Shown here: piece by piece, positions 27,823 to 35,685 of the stretch
Layout: each line of letters starts with the position of its first letter
Position numbering within the stretch: position 1 is the stretch's first letter
Assembly: GCA_944362555.1 (NCBI GenBank)
Contig: CALVTL010000001.1
Location: 1 to 64,000, forward strand
Reading direction: 5' to 3'
Length of the DNA: 64,000 nt
Source of the DNA: an uncultured Clostridia bacterium
GTDB taxonomy: Bacteria; Bacillota; Clostridia; Christensenellales; Borkfalkiaceae
Notes under the pieces: generated by a model
Database searches by the model: none
Told to the model about the DNA's origin: nothing
What the model saw: only the letters and a program-made list of their open reading frames with translations
Program-made: the position numbers and the translations under genes

Positions 27823-28598
27823 CCAAGGAAGAACTGCTCGGCGGCTGCGATCTGTTTTTATTCGATCTCGACGGAACGCTCTATCTCGCCGATACCCCCG
27901 TTGCGGGGGCGGCGGAGGCGCTCGCGCGGCTGCGGGAGAAGGGCAAGCGCGTCGTCTATCTCACCAACAACTCCTCAAAGACGGGCACGGAGTACGAAAA
28001 AAAACTGCGCCGTCTCGGGCTGTGGGGCGCGGGGGACGCCGTGTACACCTCGGCGGACGCGACGGCGGAGTACCTTTTGAGTCACTATGCGAAAAAGCGC
28101 ACGCACGTTCTGGCGGCGGAGCCCGTACGGGAGGTGTTCCGCGCGGCGGGCGTCCTCCTCGATGACGCCGCGCCCGAAGTGTGCGTGCTCGCCTACGACA
28201 CGACGCTCACCTTCGCCAAGATGAAGGCGTTCAACGAATTTCTCGCGGGGGGCGCCGTGTACATCGCCACCCATCCCGACGACGTCTGTCCGACGGACGG
28301 GGTACCCATGCCCGACGTCGGCTCCTTCATCGCGCTCTTTGCGCGCGCCTCGGGGCGGACGCCGCAGGTCGTCTGCGGCAAGCCCTATCCCGTCATGGGG
28401 GAGTGCGTCGCGCGCGCGTTCGGCTGCCCCCCTTCGCGCACCTGCATGGTGGGGGACAGGCTGCACACGGACATCCGCTTCGGCAACGCGAACGGGATGA
28501 GGACGCTGCTCGTCCTTTCGGGCGAGACGACGCGGGAGAACATGAAAAATTTTCCCGATACGCCCGACGTCATTCTGGAGAGCGTCGCCGAACTTTGA
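27819..28598 (+). CDS. NagD-type HAD phosphatase
   Basis: A HAD-IIA hydrolase of 259 residues. Motif I is LFLFDLDGTLYLADTPVAGA (catalytic D16 and D18), motif II YLTNNSSKT, the cap lies at roughly 75-180, and motifs III/IV are GKPYPVMGECVARAF and MVGDRLHTDIRFGNANGM. Relatives dephosphorylate small metabolites such as nucleoside or sugar phosphates. The start overlaps the previous stop by 4 nt, so it is translationally coupled to the AraM-like and HisC-like proteins; the trio may act on one phosphorylated metabolite. Confidence 0.88.
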   Translation: MTKEELLGGCDLFLFDLDGTLYLADTPVAGAAEALARLREKGKRVVYLTNNSSKTGTEYEKKLRRLGLWGAGDAVYTSADATAEYLLSHYAKKRTHVLAAEPVREVFRAAGVLLDDAAPEVCVLAYDTTLTFAKMKAFNEFLAGGAVYIATHPDDVCPTDGVPMPDVGSFIALFARASGRTPQVVCGKPYPVMGECVARAFGCPPSRTCMVGDRLHTDIRFGNANGMRTLLVLSGETTRENMKNFPDTPDVILESVAEL

Positions 28599-28684
28599 AA
28601 AAAGTGTTTGAAAGTACCGCAAACGGTGGTACATACAAGTGAACGGAAATTATGACCGCACGCAAGCGTGCGGCGGAGGACATC

Positions 28685-28993
28685 ATGCAAGAAGTTAAGG
28701 TGCTCGAAACCGCTCCGGCGATCCGCATCGCGCTCTCGGGCGAGATCGCCGCAGAGAACGCCGATGAATTTTATGTGCAGGTGAAGTCGGTCTATGAACA
28801 GGGGAAGGCGGACATCGTGTTCGAGTGTGCCGCGCTCACCTTCATCGATTCGACGACGCTGGGCACGTTCGTCAAGATCCTGAAGCTCGTTCGCACGGAC
28901 GGGCACGACCTGACGCTCAAAGGGCTCGCCCCGCGGCTGAAAAAGCTGTTCGTCATCTGCGCGCTCGACAGCATTATGGAGATAGAGGGATGA
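28685..28993 (+). CDS. STAS-domain anti-sigma factor antagonist (RsbV-like)
   Basis: A 102-residue STAS protein of the RsbV/SpoIIAA family. In partner switching the unphosphorylated form binds the anti-sigma kinase and frees the sigma factor. The phosphorylation loop is ALTFIDSTTLGTFVKILK, with Ser right after the Asp; the usual Gly (DS-x-G-LG) is Thr here. The ATG at 28685 follows GCGGAGGACATC. The inverted sequence GTACC...GGTAC (28614-28632 region) lies upstream. It is the first of four genes joined by ATGA overlaps. Confidence 0.88.
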   Translation: MQEVKVLETAPAIRIALSGEIAAENADEFYVQVKSVYEQGKADIVFECAALTFIDSTTLGTFVKILKLVRTDGHDLTLKGLAPRLKKLFVICALDSIMEIEG

Positions 28994-29361
28994 AGGAATA
29001 TCTTTGCCTGCAAGTGCCCCTTCGGCGCGAGATGATGACGGCTGTCCGCCTTGCGGCGGGCGGAGTGTGTTCTGCCGTCGGCATGAGCTACGACGACGGC
29101 GAGGACTGCAAGGTCTGCGTGACGGAGAGCCTGCTGCTCCTTCTGCGGCGGGGGTTCTCCTCCGCGCGCGTCTCCTTCGCGCCTGCAGAGGGCGGGATGC
29201 GCGTGTGCGTGACGGGGGAGGCGTGCGAGGAGCGCAAGCCCTTCTCCGACGAGGATGAGATCGCGCTCGCCCTGCTCCATGCCCTCGCACGCGAGGTGAC
29301 GATGGACAAGGCGGAGGGCGAGGTGGGCGAGATCGCCTTTTTATTCGGTCAAACGGCATGA
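28990..29361 (+). CDS. Degenerate RsbW-like anti-sigma protein
   Basis: A 123-residue protein occupying the rsbW position. Its N-terminal half aligns by eye with RsbW: YLCLQVPLRREMMTAVRLAA and GGVCSAVGMSYDDGEDCKVC followed by VTESLLLLLRRGF. The N-box glutamate is present, but the ATP/Mg-binding Asn of E-A-x-x-N-A is a leucine, and no G1 (DxGxG) or G2 (GxGL) box follows, so ATP binding and kinase activity are probably lost. It may still bind the sigma factor as a non-kinase anti-sigma. It overlaps both neighbours by ATGA. Confidence 0.7.
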   Translation: MKEYLCLQVPLRREMMTAVRLAAGGVCSAVGMSYDDGEDCKVCVTESLLLLLRRGFSSARVSFAPAEGGMRVCVTGEACEERKPFSDEDEIALALLHALAREVTMDKAEGEVGEIAFLFGQTA

Positions 29362-30089
29362 ACGAGGAAGAACTGTTCCGCAAATACCGCGAGACGGGCG
29401 ACGTCGCCCTGCGCAACGAGATCGTGGAGAAGTATCTCTACGTCGCCTCCGTGCTCGCCAAAAAATTTGTCGGCCGCGGGGTGGATTACGACGACTTGTA
29501 TCAGGTCGCGTCCCTCGCGCTCATCAAGGGGGTGGACCGCTTCGATGAGCGCAAGGGGTTGAAGTTCTCCACCTTCATCACGCCCACCATCACGGGCGAG
29601 ATCAAAAATTACTTCCGCGACCGCTCCCGCCTCGTGCACCTTCCGCGCAAGGTGAGCGAGCTGCGCGTGAGCATCAAGCGCGCGTCGGAGGAATTTTTTG
29701 CGGAGAACGGCAGAAAACCCACGGCAAAGGAACTCGCCCTGCGCCTCGGCGTCGGGGAAGAGGAGGTGCTGCGCGCCTCGGACGCGGGCGGCGTGGTGTC
29801 GCTCGATATGCCCGTCGACCGCGAGGGGGACGGGATGAGCCTGCACGACGTGCTGCCCGCCGACGAGAGCATCTTCGAGGAAGTGGAGGACAAGGACGCC
29901 CTGGAGGCGGCGCTCAAAACGCTCACCGAACAGGAGCGGCTGCTCGTGAAGTACCGCTTTGGGCGGGAGCTTTCGCAGATGGAGACGGCAAAGCGCATGG
30001 GCGTTTCGCAGATGAACGTCTCGCGCATGGAACGGCGCATTCTGCAAAAACTGCGGGAGACGATGAAAAAGTCGATGGTGGAAGGATGA
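29358..30089 (+). CDS. RNA polymerase sigma factor, SigB subfamily
   Basis: A 243-residue group-3 sigma factor. Region 2 is DYDDLYQVASLALIKGVDRF with KFSTFITPTITGEIKNYFRD, region 3 follows (VHLPRKVSELRVSIKRASEE), and region 4 carries the HTH SQMETAKRMGVSQMNVSRME. The linker VVSLDMPVDREGDGMSLHDV and GEIKNYFRD features favour SigB over SigF or SigG. It sits between two HATPase-family proteins and downstream of a STAS protein, so its activity is almost certainly controlled by partner switching, probably in a general stress response. Confidence 0.9.
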   Translation: MNEEELFRKYRETGDVALRNEIVEKYLYVASVLAKKFVGRGVDYDDLYQVASLALIKGVDRFDERKGLKFSTFITPTITGEIKNYFRDRSRLVHLPRKVSELRVSIKRASEEFFAENGRKPTAKELALRLGVGEEEVLRASDAGGVVSLDMPVDREGDGMSLHDVLPADESIFEEVEDKDALEAALKTLTEQERLLVKYRFGRELSQMETAKRMGVSQMNVSRMERRILQKLRETMKKSMVEG

Positions 30090-30457
30090 ATTGGCAAGTC
30101 AGCAACTTTCATACGATGCGCGCGGCGCTGCGCAAGATGTGCCTCGCCCTCGAACAGGACGCCGTTGCGGAGAACTCGGTGTTCGACTGCAAGCTCATCG
30201 CCAGCGAGCTGTTGTGCAACGCGCTGCGCTACGGCGGCGGCTGCACGGCGTTCGAGGCGGAACTGCGCGCAGACGAGCGGGTGTTCATCCGCGTGCGCAG
30301 CGCCAACAACTTCTGTCCGCCCGCAAGCGTGCAGTGCTCGGACGCCGATGCGGAACAGGGCAGAGGGCTCTTTCTGGTGGACGCGCTCTCCGAATCCCGC
30401 ACGTTCAGCGAGGAGGAGGGGGTGTGCGTGCTCGTCCGCATCGCTTTGAATAAATAG
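30086..30457 (+). CDS. HATPase-domain serine kinase, putative functional anti-sigma factor
   Basis: A 123-residue GHKL-type ATPase of the RsbW/SpoIIAB-like class. The N-box ASELLCNALRYGGG (about residues 43-56) and the G2 box QGRGLFLVDALSE are intact; the G1 box is weak (RSANNF). It overlaps the sigma-factor stop by ATGA. Since the upstream RsbW-like protein lacks ATP-binding residues, this protein is the best candidate kinase for the STAS protein. An intrinsic terminator follows. Confidence 0.82.
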   Translation: MNWQVSNFHTMRAALRKMCLALEQDAVAENSVFDCKLIASELLCNALRYGGGCTAFEAELRADERVFIRVRSANNFCPPASVQCSDADAEQGRGLFLVDALSESRTFSEEEGVCVLVRIALNK

Positions 30458-30477
30458 CTGTCGCCTTGAAACAAGCT

Positions 30478-30519
30478 GCGCGCGGCGGCTCCTTTTACAG
30501 GAGCCGCCGCGCGCTTTTT
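30478..30519 (+). terminator. Intrinsic terminator of the sigma operon
   Basis: 15-bp perfect stem (30478-30492 with 30500-30514), 7-nt loop, then TTTTT. Confidence 0.9.
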
Positions 30520-30545
30520 GAACGGATTGTATTGATGTATCGCAT

Positions 30546-30576
30546 AAAAAAGCGGCGCCGGGGGCGCCGCTTTTCG
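30546..30576 (-). terminator. Terminator of the large membrane-protein gene
   Basis: 12-bp stem AAAAGCGGCGCC / GGCGCCGCTTTT with a 3-nt loop. It can act on both strands; on the minus strand it has a T-rich tail. Confidence 0.8.
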
Positions 30577-30584
30577 CTTTGATG

Positions 30585-32360
30585 TCAGAGCTTGCTCACA
30601 TAGTCATACAGCTTTCCGAGCAGCTCGCTTGAAACGTGGCTGCGGAACTTGCCGAGGTAGATAAAGACCTTGCGGAAGAACTCGGTGTTGTCGCCGCCGA
30701 TGGCATAGGCAGGGAGATAGGAGAGGTCGCCGTAGCGGTTGGCGATGAACAGGTCGCCGAACTCGTTCTTCTCCTGCGGCGTGAGCGAATTGATGAAGGC
30801 GTCGTAGGTATACGGCGTGGGGTCGTACACCATCTTGGGCGCGGCGGGTGCGGCGGGAGCAGCGGGCGCGGCATAGGCGGGCTGCGGCGCTGCGGGCGCG
30901 TACTGATAGCTGACGCTCGGCTGCGCTGCGGGAGCGGGCTCGGGCGCTTCGCCGCGGGCGAGCGCCGCCATGCTCCGTTCAAACTCGGTCATGGGGGTCT
31001 CTTCCGCAGGAGCGGGCGCGGGAGCGGGCTCGGCGGCAGGTGCGGGAGCAGGTTCCGCGGCGGGCGCAAAGGCGGCTGCGGGCTGCTGTGCGGGCGGCGT
31101 CATGGGCGCCGCAAAGAAAGGCACCGCATAGATGGGCGTCGCGGGCTGGGGCGCCTGCTGCGCGGCGGGCTGCTGGATGATGACCGTCGTCCCGGGCGCC
31201 GCTGCGACCGTCTGCGCCTGCTGCGCGGCGGGCTGCACGGGTTGGGATGCCTCGGCTGCCGCTGTCGTTGCGGGCGCGGGTGCGCCGGCTGCGGGTGCGG
31301 GCTGGGAGAGCGCGTACCGCTCGCCGATCTGGGCGCTGGCTTCCTCCGCCTCTTTGGCACGCGCCTTGCCCGCCTGTGCGATAGCGATGATGAGGGAGAG
31401 CAGGAACGCGATGAGCGCGGTCGCCGCCGTCACGATGAGGGGCAGAAGGTTCGCGGAGTTGAACATGACGTCGAACGTTCTGTCCGCCATGAGCGCGCAG
31501 TAGAGGAGCACGATGGCGACAAGCCCTACGGCATAGCGCACGGCGTCAAACACATACGCCTTTTTGGCGCTCATGCGGAAGGCGGAAATGACGATGTTGA
31601 GCGCGAGCACAATGACGACCGCAAGCGCGGAGAGGTTGACGAATACGCTGCCTTCGAGCAGGTGCATATAGTCGATGTGAACGCCCACGGACTGCGTGCC
31701 GGGATAGGTGAGCCCGAACAGCGTTCCCGCGACGAGAAGGAACAAGATCACGTTGCAAAGCCCCAGCCCCTTGCGGCGGGCGATCGCCGTGACGACGAGC
31801 GCGATGAGCATGACGGCGGCGGGAAGCCCCACGGAGACGTCGATCATGCCGCCGCCGAACTTGCCGTTGATCAGGGAATAGGCATAGTAGGCGAGGATGA
31901 AGAAGCCCGCATAGGAGAGGAACACGAGCACGGCGGAGACCATCGCGCAGTTCTTGGCGCCCTTTGCCGAGACAAAGGAGACGATCATGAGAACGAGCGA
32001 GAGGACGACGGAGACGGTGACAAGGACGACGCACGCGAACTCGGCGATCGCCGTCACGCTTCCGCTCAAAAACATATCCCCGAGCGTGGGAACGAAGTTG
32101 GTAAAGACGGGCTTATACCAGGCGCTGTACAGATAGCCGATGAGGGCTTCAGGCAAAAACTCCGTGCCGACGAAGGTCGGCTTGAAGATCCCCGAGAGCA
32201 CGCTCAAAAGCCCCGTGAACAGTCCGCCCACGGCAACGAGGAAGGCAATGACGGCAAGGACGCGGTATCCGCCCGCTGCGGGCTGCTTTTCCGCCGCGTC
32301 GGGGGTACCCATGCCCGCGTTTGCCTGTTCATCTACGATCACTTGAGGAAATTGGCTCAT
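30585..32360 (-). CDS. Large membrane protein with Ala/Pro-rich linker and C-terminal domain
   Basis: A 591-residue protein of unknown function with three parts. A short N-terminal tail leads into about eight to nine membrane segments (residues about 33-345). Then comes a 170-residue low-complexity linker rich in Ala, Pro and Gln (repeated APAPAAEPAPA-type stretches). The folded C-terminal domain (about 525-591) contains INSLTPQEKNEFGDLFIANR and GGDNTEFFRKVFIYLGKFRS. The linker probably holds the C-terminal domain away from the membrane. Function and partners are unknown. The start at 32360 has a GGAG at acceptable distance and a good upstream promoter. Confidence 0.75.
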   Translation of the reverse strand: MSQFPQVIVDEQANAGMGTPDAAEKQPAAGGYRVLAVIAFLVAVGGLFTGLLSVLSGIFKPTFVGTEFLPEALIGYLYSAWYKPVFTNFVPTLGDMFLSGSVTAIAEFACVVLVTVSVVLSLVLMIVSFVSAKGAKNCAMVSAVLVFLSYAGFFILAYYAYSLINGKFGGGMIDVSVGLPAAVMLIALVVTAIARRKGLGLCNVILFLLVAGTLFGLTYPGTQSVGVHIDYMHLLEGSVFVNLSALAVVIVLALNIVISAFRMSAKKAYVFDAVRYAVGLVAIVLLYCALMADRTFDVMFNSANLLPLIVTAATALIAFLLSLIIAIAQAGKARAKEAEEASAQIGERYALSQPAPAAGAPAPATTAAAEASQPVQPAAQQAQTVAAAPGTTVIIQQPAAQQAPQPATPIYAVPFFAAPMTPPAQQPAAAFAPAAEPAPAPAAEPAPAPAPAEETPMTEFERSMAALARGEAPEPAPAAQPSVSYQYAPAAPQPAYAAPAAPAAPAAPKMVYDPTPYTYDAFINSLTPQEKNEFGDLFIANRYGDLSYLPAYAIGGDNTEFFRKVFIYLGKFRSHVSSELLGKLYDYVSKL

Positions 32361-32412
32361 GGTGACACACTCCGTGATTGTGATTGGGGAAAATCCCCTT
32401 ATTCTCTTTTAC

Positions 32413-32441
32413 AGTATATCACGCGCGAGGGGTTCTGTCAA
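32413..32441 (-). promoter_or_regulatory. Promoter of the large membrane-protein gene
   Basis: Minus strand: TTGACA (32441-32436), 17-nt spacer, TATACT (32418-32413). Confidence 0.78.
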
Positions 32442-32512
32442 TGCCATTTGCAAAAAAAGCGGAAAATTATGTGCATTTTTATAAGGGGGAGCGAAAACGG
32501 GAAAAATCGGGA

Positions 32513-32538
32513 TGAAATTTGCGCGAACGCGGACATGG
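32513..32538 (+). repeat. Isolated copy of the 15.6-kb tandem-repeat unit
   Basis: TGAAATT, GC, GGACATGG in the same order and spacing as the unit at 15603-15654, followed by GTGGGGG as at 15566. Confidence 0.5.
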
Positions 32539-32573
32539 GTGGGGGATAGGGGGAACGGATGACAAAAAATCCC

Positions 32574-32602
32574 TTGATATTTTGCGGAAAAAATGGTATA
32601 AT
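32574..32602 (+). promoter_or_regulatory. Promoter of the PucR-type regulator
   Basis: TTGATA (32574-32579), 17-nt spacer, TATAAT (32597-32602). Confidence 0.75.
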
Positions 32603-32634
32603 CCACCATGATAAGGAAAATAAAGGGGGATACC

Positions 32635-33603
32635 ATGGCGAACGTGCAGACGGAACTTGCGCGCATCCTGCGCGACATCCGCGAAAAGACGGGGGTACAG
32701 ATCCGGCTCGCTCCCGGCAAGGGGGAGGAGACGGTCTTTTCGCTCGAATACGGCGGCGAACGGATGACGGCGTACCTCGACGGTACGGGCAAGGAGGCGG
32801 AGCGCACGGCAAAGCTCGCCGCCTACCTCGTTTCGGGCGCCGACGCGCGCGCCCTCTTTCCCGACAGGGAGGAGCACCTGCGCGCCGTTCTTCTGGGCGA
32901 GGGCGGGGAGTGGTCCGCCTTCCGCTTTGCCTCCCGCTACGCCCTGCGCGAGGGCGCGTGTTTCGCGCTCGACATCGTGCCCGACAAGCGCCTTCCGGAG
33001 GTCGCCGAGCTCGTCAAAGGCTGCCTCGGGGAGGGCGACCTCGCCGTCAGAATGGACCGCACCCGCATCGCCGTCGTGCACTTTACGGACGGCGAGCAGA
33101 GCGCCTTTGAATTCGGGCAGTTTTTGTGGCAGTCCCTCTATGAGGAGCTGGGCGTGCACGCGGGCATCGGCATCGGGTGCGAGGTCGCGTCCTTTTCCGC
33201 CGTCGCCCGTTCCTATTCGCAGGCGGTCACGGCGGTGCGCGTGAGCGCGCTCTTCCGCGACACGGGCGAGGTGCATTCCTACCGCGAATATCTGCTCGTC
33301 AAAATGCTCGAGGACGTGCCGCGCGGCAAGCTCGAGGAGTATGTGGAGCAGTTCCGCATCGGCAACATCGACGAGGTGTTCGGCGACGAGGAGATGGCTG
33401 CCACCGCCGAGGCGTTCCTCGACAGCAGCCTCAACATCTCCGAGGCGAGCCGCACGCTGTATATGCACCGCAACACGCTCATGTACCGCCTCGACAAGAT
33501 CGAGCGTGAGACGGGGCTCAACATCCGCAAATTTTCGGACGCCGTCACCTTCCGCGTGCTGTCCGTCATCCACCGCCTGCTGCGGCACGGAGGAAGGACG
33601 TAA
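32635..33603 (+). CDS. PucR/CdaR-type transcriptional regulator
   Basis: A 322-residue regulator with a C-terminal PucR-type HTH: FLDSSLNISEASRTLYMHRN then TLMYRLDKIERETGLNIRKF (about residues 260-305). The preceding GGDEF-like/CdaR region contains GIGIGCEVASFSAVARSYSQ. The N-terminal part (1-110) has no recognised sensor. Relatives control sugar-diacid, purine or amino-acid catabolic genes; the effector here is unknown. The ATG at 32635 follows AAGGGGGATACC. The S41 protease gene follows after 17 nt and may be cotranscribed. Confidence 0.8.
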   Translation: MANVQTELARILRDIREKTGVQIRLAPGKGEETVFSLEYGGERMTAYLDGTGKEAERTAKLAAYLVSGADARALFPDREEHLRAVLLGEGGEWSAFRFASRYALREGACFALDIVPDKRLPEVAELVKGCLGEGDLAVRMDRTRIAVVHFTDGEQSAFEFGQFLWQSLYEELGVHAGIGIGCEVASFSAVARSYSQAVTAVRVSALFRDTGEVHSYREYLLVKMLEDVPRGKLEEYVEQFRIGNIDEVFGDEEMAATAEAFLDSSLNISEASRTLYMHRNTLMYRLDKIERETGLNIRKFSDAVTFRVLSVIHRLLRHGGRT

Positions 33604-33620
33604 CGAAAAAGGAGGGACGT

Positions 33621-35033
33621 ATGCGCAAACACGGTACAAACGGCGCCTTTGATAAGGAGGACGCGGGGCAGGAGCGGGAGATGAAGGAGGCGGAGCGCTC
33701 CGCTCCGTCCGGGGGCGGCGCACCTGCGGAGGGCGGGGCTGCGCCCGCAAGAAAGCGTTCCGCGCTCAAAATCGTCTGCGCGGCGGTCCTCGCGCTCATC
33801 CTCCTTCTCGGCGCCTTTGCGGCGGGGTGGCTGGGGAGCTATCTCTCCACCGACCCCCGTCTGCGCGAATTGGAGTGGCTGCTCGAGACGCTGGAGAAGG
33901 AGCACTACCGCGATACGGACATGGACGCCGTCTACGAGGAGCTCTACGACGCCGCCATGCCCGATATTTTTTCGACGTACTATTCGCCCGAGGAGTACGC
34001 GCGCGTCCTCGCCGAGAGCGAGGGGCGCAACGAGGGCGTGGGCATCACCGTCTCCAACGAGACGGACGGCGTGCGCATCCGCGCCGTCGTGGAAAATTCC
34101 CCCGCGCAGAACGCAGGGCTCAGATGCGGGATGTTCGTTTTGGGGTACGGTGACGTCGGCGGCGAGGTGCTCACGGGCAATTCCTCCGAGCTGGTCGCCT
34201 TCATCGGCGAGCGCAGCGGCGATTTTGTGCTCTATGCGAGTTTTGACGCCGCCGATGAGGCGGACGCGGACACCGCGTTCACGCTCGCGCGCGGGGAGTA
34301 TGCGGCGGCGTACGTCGTCTACCGCGACAGCGAAACTTCTTACGCCTTCCGCGGGGAGAGCGCGGCGCTCACCGAGACGCATGAGCCGCTCGCGGGGCTG
34401 GATGAAGAGACGGCGTATCTCCGCCTCGACGGCTTCGACGGCAACTGCGCCGAGGAATTCGCCGCCTGCCTGTCCCTCATGAAGGAGCGCGGCAGAAAGC
34501 ATCTCATCCTCGACCTGCGCGGCAACGGGGGCGGGTATCTCTCCGACCTGCAGTCCATCTCCGCCCATCTGCTGCGCGATGCAGAAGAGAGCTCCCCGCT
34601 CGTCGCCTATGCGCAGTACCGCGACGGCTCGCGGGAGGAGTACCGGGCGCGCGGCAACGACTTTTCCGCCTATTTTTCCGCCGATTCGCGCATCAGCGTG
34701 CTCGCGGACGAACATTCCGCCTCCGCCTCCGAGTGTCTCATCGGCGCGCTCATCGACTACGGCACCATCGGCTATTCCGACATCTATCTGCGCAAAGAGG
34801 CGGGCGCGGCGCACTGCTCCACCTACGGAAAGGGCGTCATGCAGTCCACCTTCCGCTCCCCGAACGGGGGCGCCTTCCGCCTCACCGTGGCGCGCATCTA
34901 TTGGCCGGACGGGAATTGCATCCACGGCACCGGCGTGACGGACGAGGACGGCGCCGTCCCCGTCGAAGCCCCCGCCGTGAGCGGGGAGACGGACGAATTT
35001 TTGCAGCAAGCCGTCGCCATGATCTGCAAGTAA
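33621..35033 (+). CDS. Membrane-anchored S41 (CtpA-like) serine protease
   Basis: A 470-residue carboxyl-terminal-processing protease. A basic N-terminal tail (1-48) is followed by one membrane anchor (ALKIVCAAVLALILLLGAFA, about 48-72), a PDZ-like domain (about 130-200: GVGITVSNETDGVRIRAVVE) and the S41 fold. The latter has DLRGNGGGYLSD, the nucleophile segment EHSASASECLIGAL (Ser about 368) and the general-base lysine in TYGKGVMQ (K404). The Ser-Lys distance is about 36 residues instead of the usual 25, a small insertion. It acts outside the membrane; sporulation or envelope-quality roles are typical for relatives. It starts 17 nt after the PucR-type regulator. Confidence 0.88.
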   Translation: MRKHGTNGAFDKEDAGQEREMKEAERSAPSGGGAPAEGGAAPARKRSALKIVCAAVLALILLLGAFAAGWLGSYLSTDPRLRELEWLLETLEKEHYRDTDMDAVYEELYDAAMPDIFSTYYSPEEYARVLAESEGRNEGVGITVSNETDGVRIRAVVENSPAQNAGLRCGMFVLGYGDVGGEVLTGNSSELVAFIGERSGDFVLYASFDAADEADADTAFTLARGEYAAAYVVYRDSETSYAFRGESAALTETHEPLAGLDEETAYLRLDGFDGNCAEEFAACLSLMKERGRKHLILDLRGNGGGYLSDLQSISAHLLRDAEESSPLVAYAQYRDGSREEYRARGNDFSAYFSADSRISVLADEHSASASECLIGALIDYGTIGYSDIYLRKEAGAAHCSTYGKGVMQSTFRSPNGGAFRLTVARIYWPDGNCIHGTGVTDEDGAVPVEAPAVSGETDEFLQQAVAMICK

Positions 35034-35078
35034 ATCCATCCCGAACGAAATTTTCGGAAACAAACCGCGGGCGGCGCA

Positions 35079-35360
35079 TCAGTGCGCCGCCCGCGAATGC
35101 AGGTATCTGCCGAGAACGTCGGTATCTGCCATATCGGGGCTGTCCCTTGCGGGGCAGCCCTCTTTCGTCTGCGCCTCCTCTTTCCGTACGTTCCCCGCCT
35201 GCGCGGGCGGTGCGGGCGGAGGGGGCGCGGCAGCCGCCCCCGCGAGCGTGCGCACAAGGTCCCGGTTCTCCCGCCAGAGGGCGAGCAGGCGGGAGAGCGC
35301 GGCGTTCATGTCCCCGCCCTCCTTCTGCGAGAGGAGCAGCAATATGAGAAGAAGTTCCAT
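35079..35360 (-). CDS. Small protein with hydrophobic N-terminus
   Basis: A 93-residue unassigned protein. MELLLILLLLSQKEGGDMNA gives a short hydrophobic start, followed by a helical segment (LSRLLALWRENRDLVRTLAG) and a Pro/Ala-rich, then polar C-terminus. A TACAAT box ends 6 nt upstream of the ATG (35372-35367), like other leaderless genes here, but no clear -35 is seen. It is divergent from the small gene at 35437 across 76 bp that also contains CATAGGAT. Confidence 0.55.
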   Translation of the reverse strand: MELLLILLLLSQKEGGDMNAALSRLLALWRENRDLVRTLAGAAAAPPPPAPPAQAGNVRKEEAQTKEGCPARDSPDMADTDVLGRYLHSRAAH

Positions 35361-35399
35361 GCCAACATTGTATGCGGCGGACAAAAAGCGCGTTCGCGG

Positions 35400-35407
35400 C
35401 ATAGGAT
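35400..35407 (+). promoter_or_regulatory. CATAGGAT element upstream of the 82-aa gene
   Basis: GCATAGGATGGGGTATACAT, the same core as at 41687 and 14151, 30 nt before the start codon at 35437. Confidence 0.45.
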
Positions 35408-35436
35408 GGGGTATACATTGTTTGACGGAGGTCGGG

Positions 35437-35685
35437 ATGAAGGATTTTGCAAGCTATTCGGGGGACGATCTCATGCGCGAGGCGCTCTCCGCCGCGGCGC
35501 AGTTCGACGGCAGGAACGAGGCGGAACTCATCCGCGCCATCTTTGCGCGCGCCGCCGAGGGAAAGCGCGCGGGCACGCTCACGGACGGGCAGATCGACGC
35601 GTTCTGCGCGCAGTTCGCGCCCATGCTCGACGCGGGCAAGCGCAAAAAGCTCTATCGGCTCGCCGCCGAGCTCAAAAAGATGTAG
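35437..35685 (+). CDS. Small helical protein of unknown function
   Basis: An 82-residue, mostly helical, soluble protein (MKDFASYSGDDLMREALSAA at the start, KRKKLYRLAAELKKM at the end). It resembles no family I can name. The SD is GACGGAGGTCGGG. The CATAGGATGGGGT element upstream suggests sporulation-phase expression, which is inference. Its 3' end overlaps the convergent aminotransferase-like gene by 14 bp. Confidence 0.6.
   Translation: MKDFASYSGDDLMREALSAAAQFDGRNEAELIRAIFARAAEGKRAGTLTDGQIDAFCAQFAPMLDAGKRKKLYRLAAELKKM

Noticed and set aside
28606..28640. Sigma-B/F-type promoter for the partner-switching operon
   Set aside because: GTTTGAA and GGTGGTAC are at roughly plausible spacing but match too weakly; only an inverted GTACC...GGTAC is certain.
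33279..35063. 594-codon minus-strand frame opposite the S41 protease
   Set aside because: The plus strand has clear protease motifs, an SD and a start; the minus frame shows no domain.
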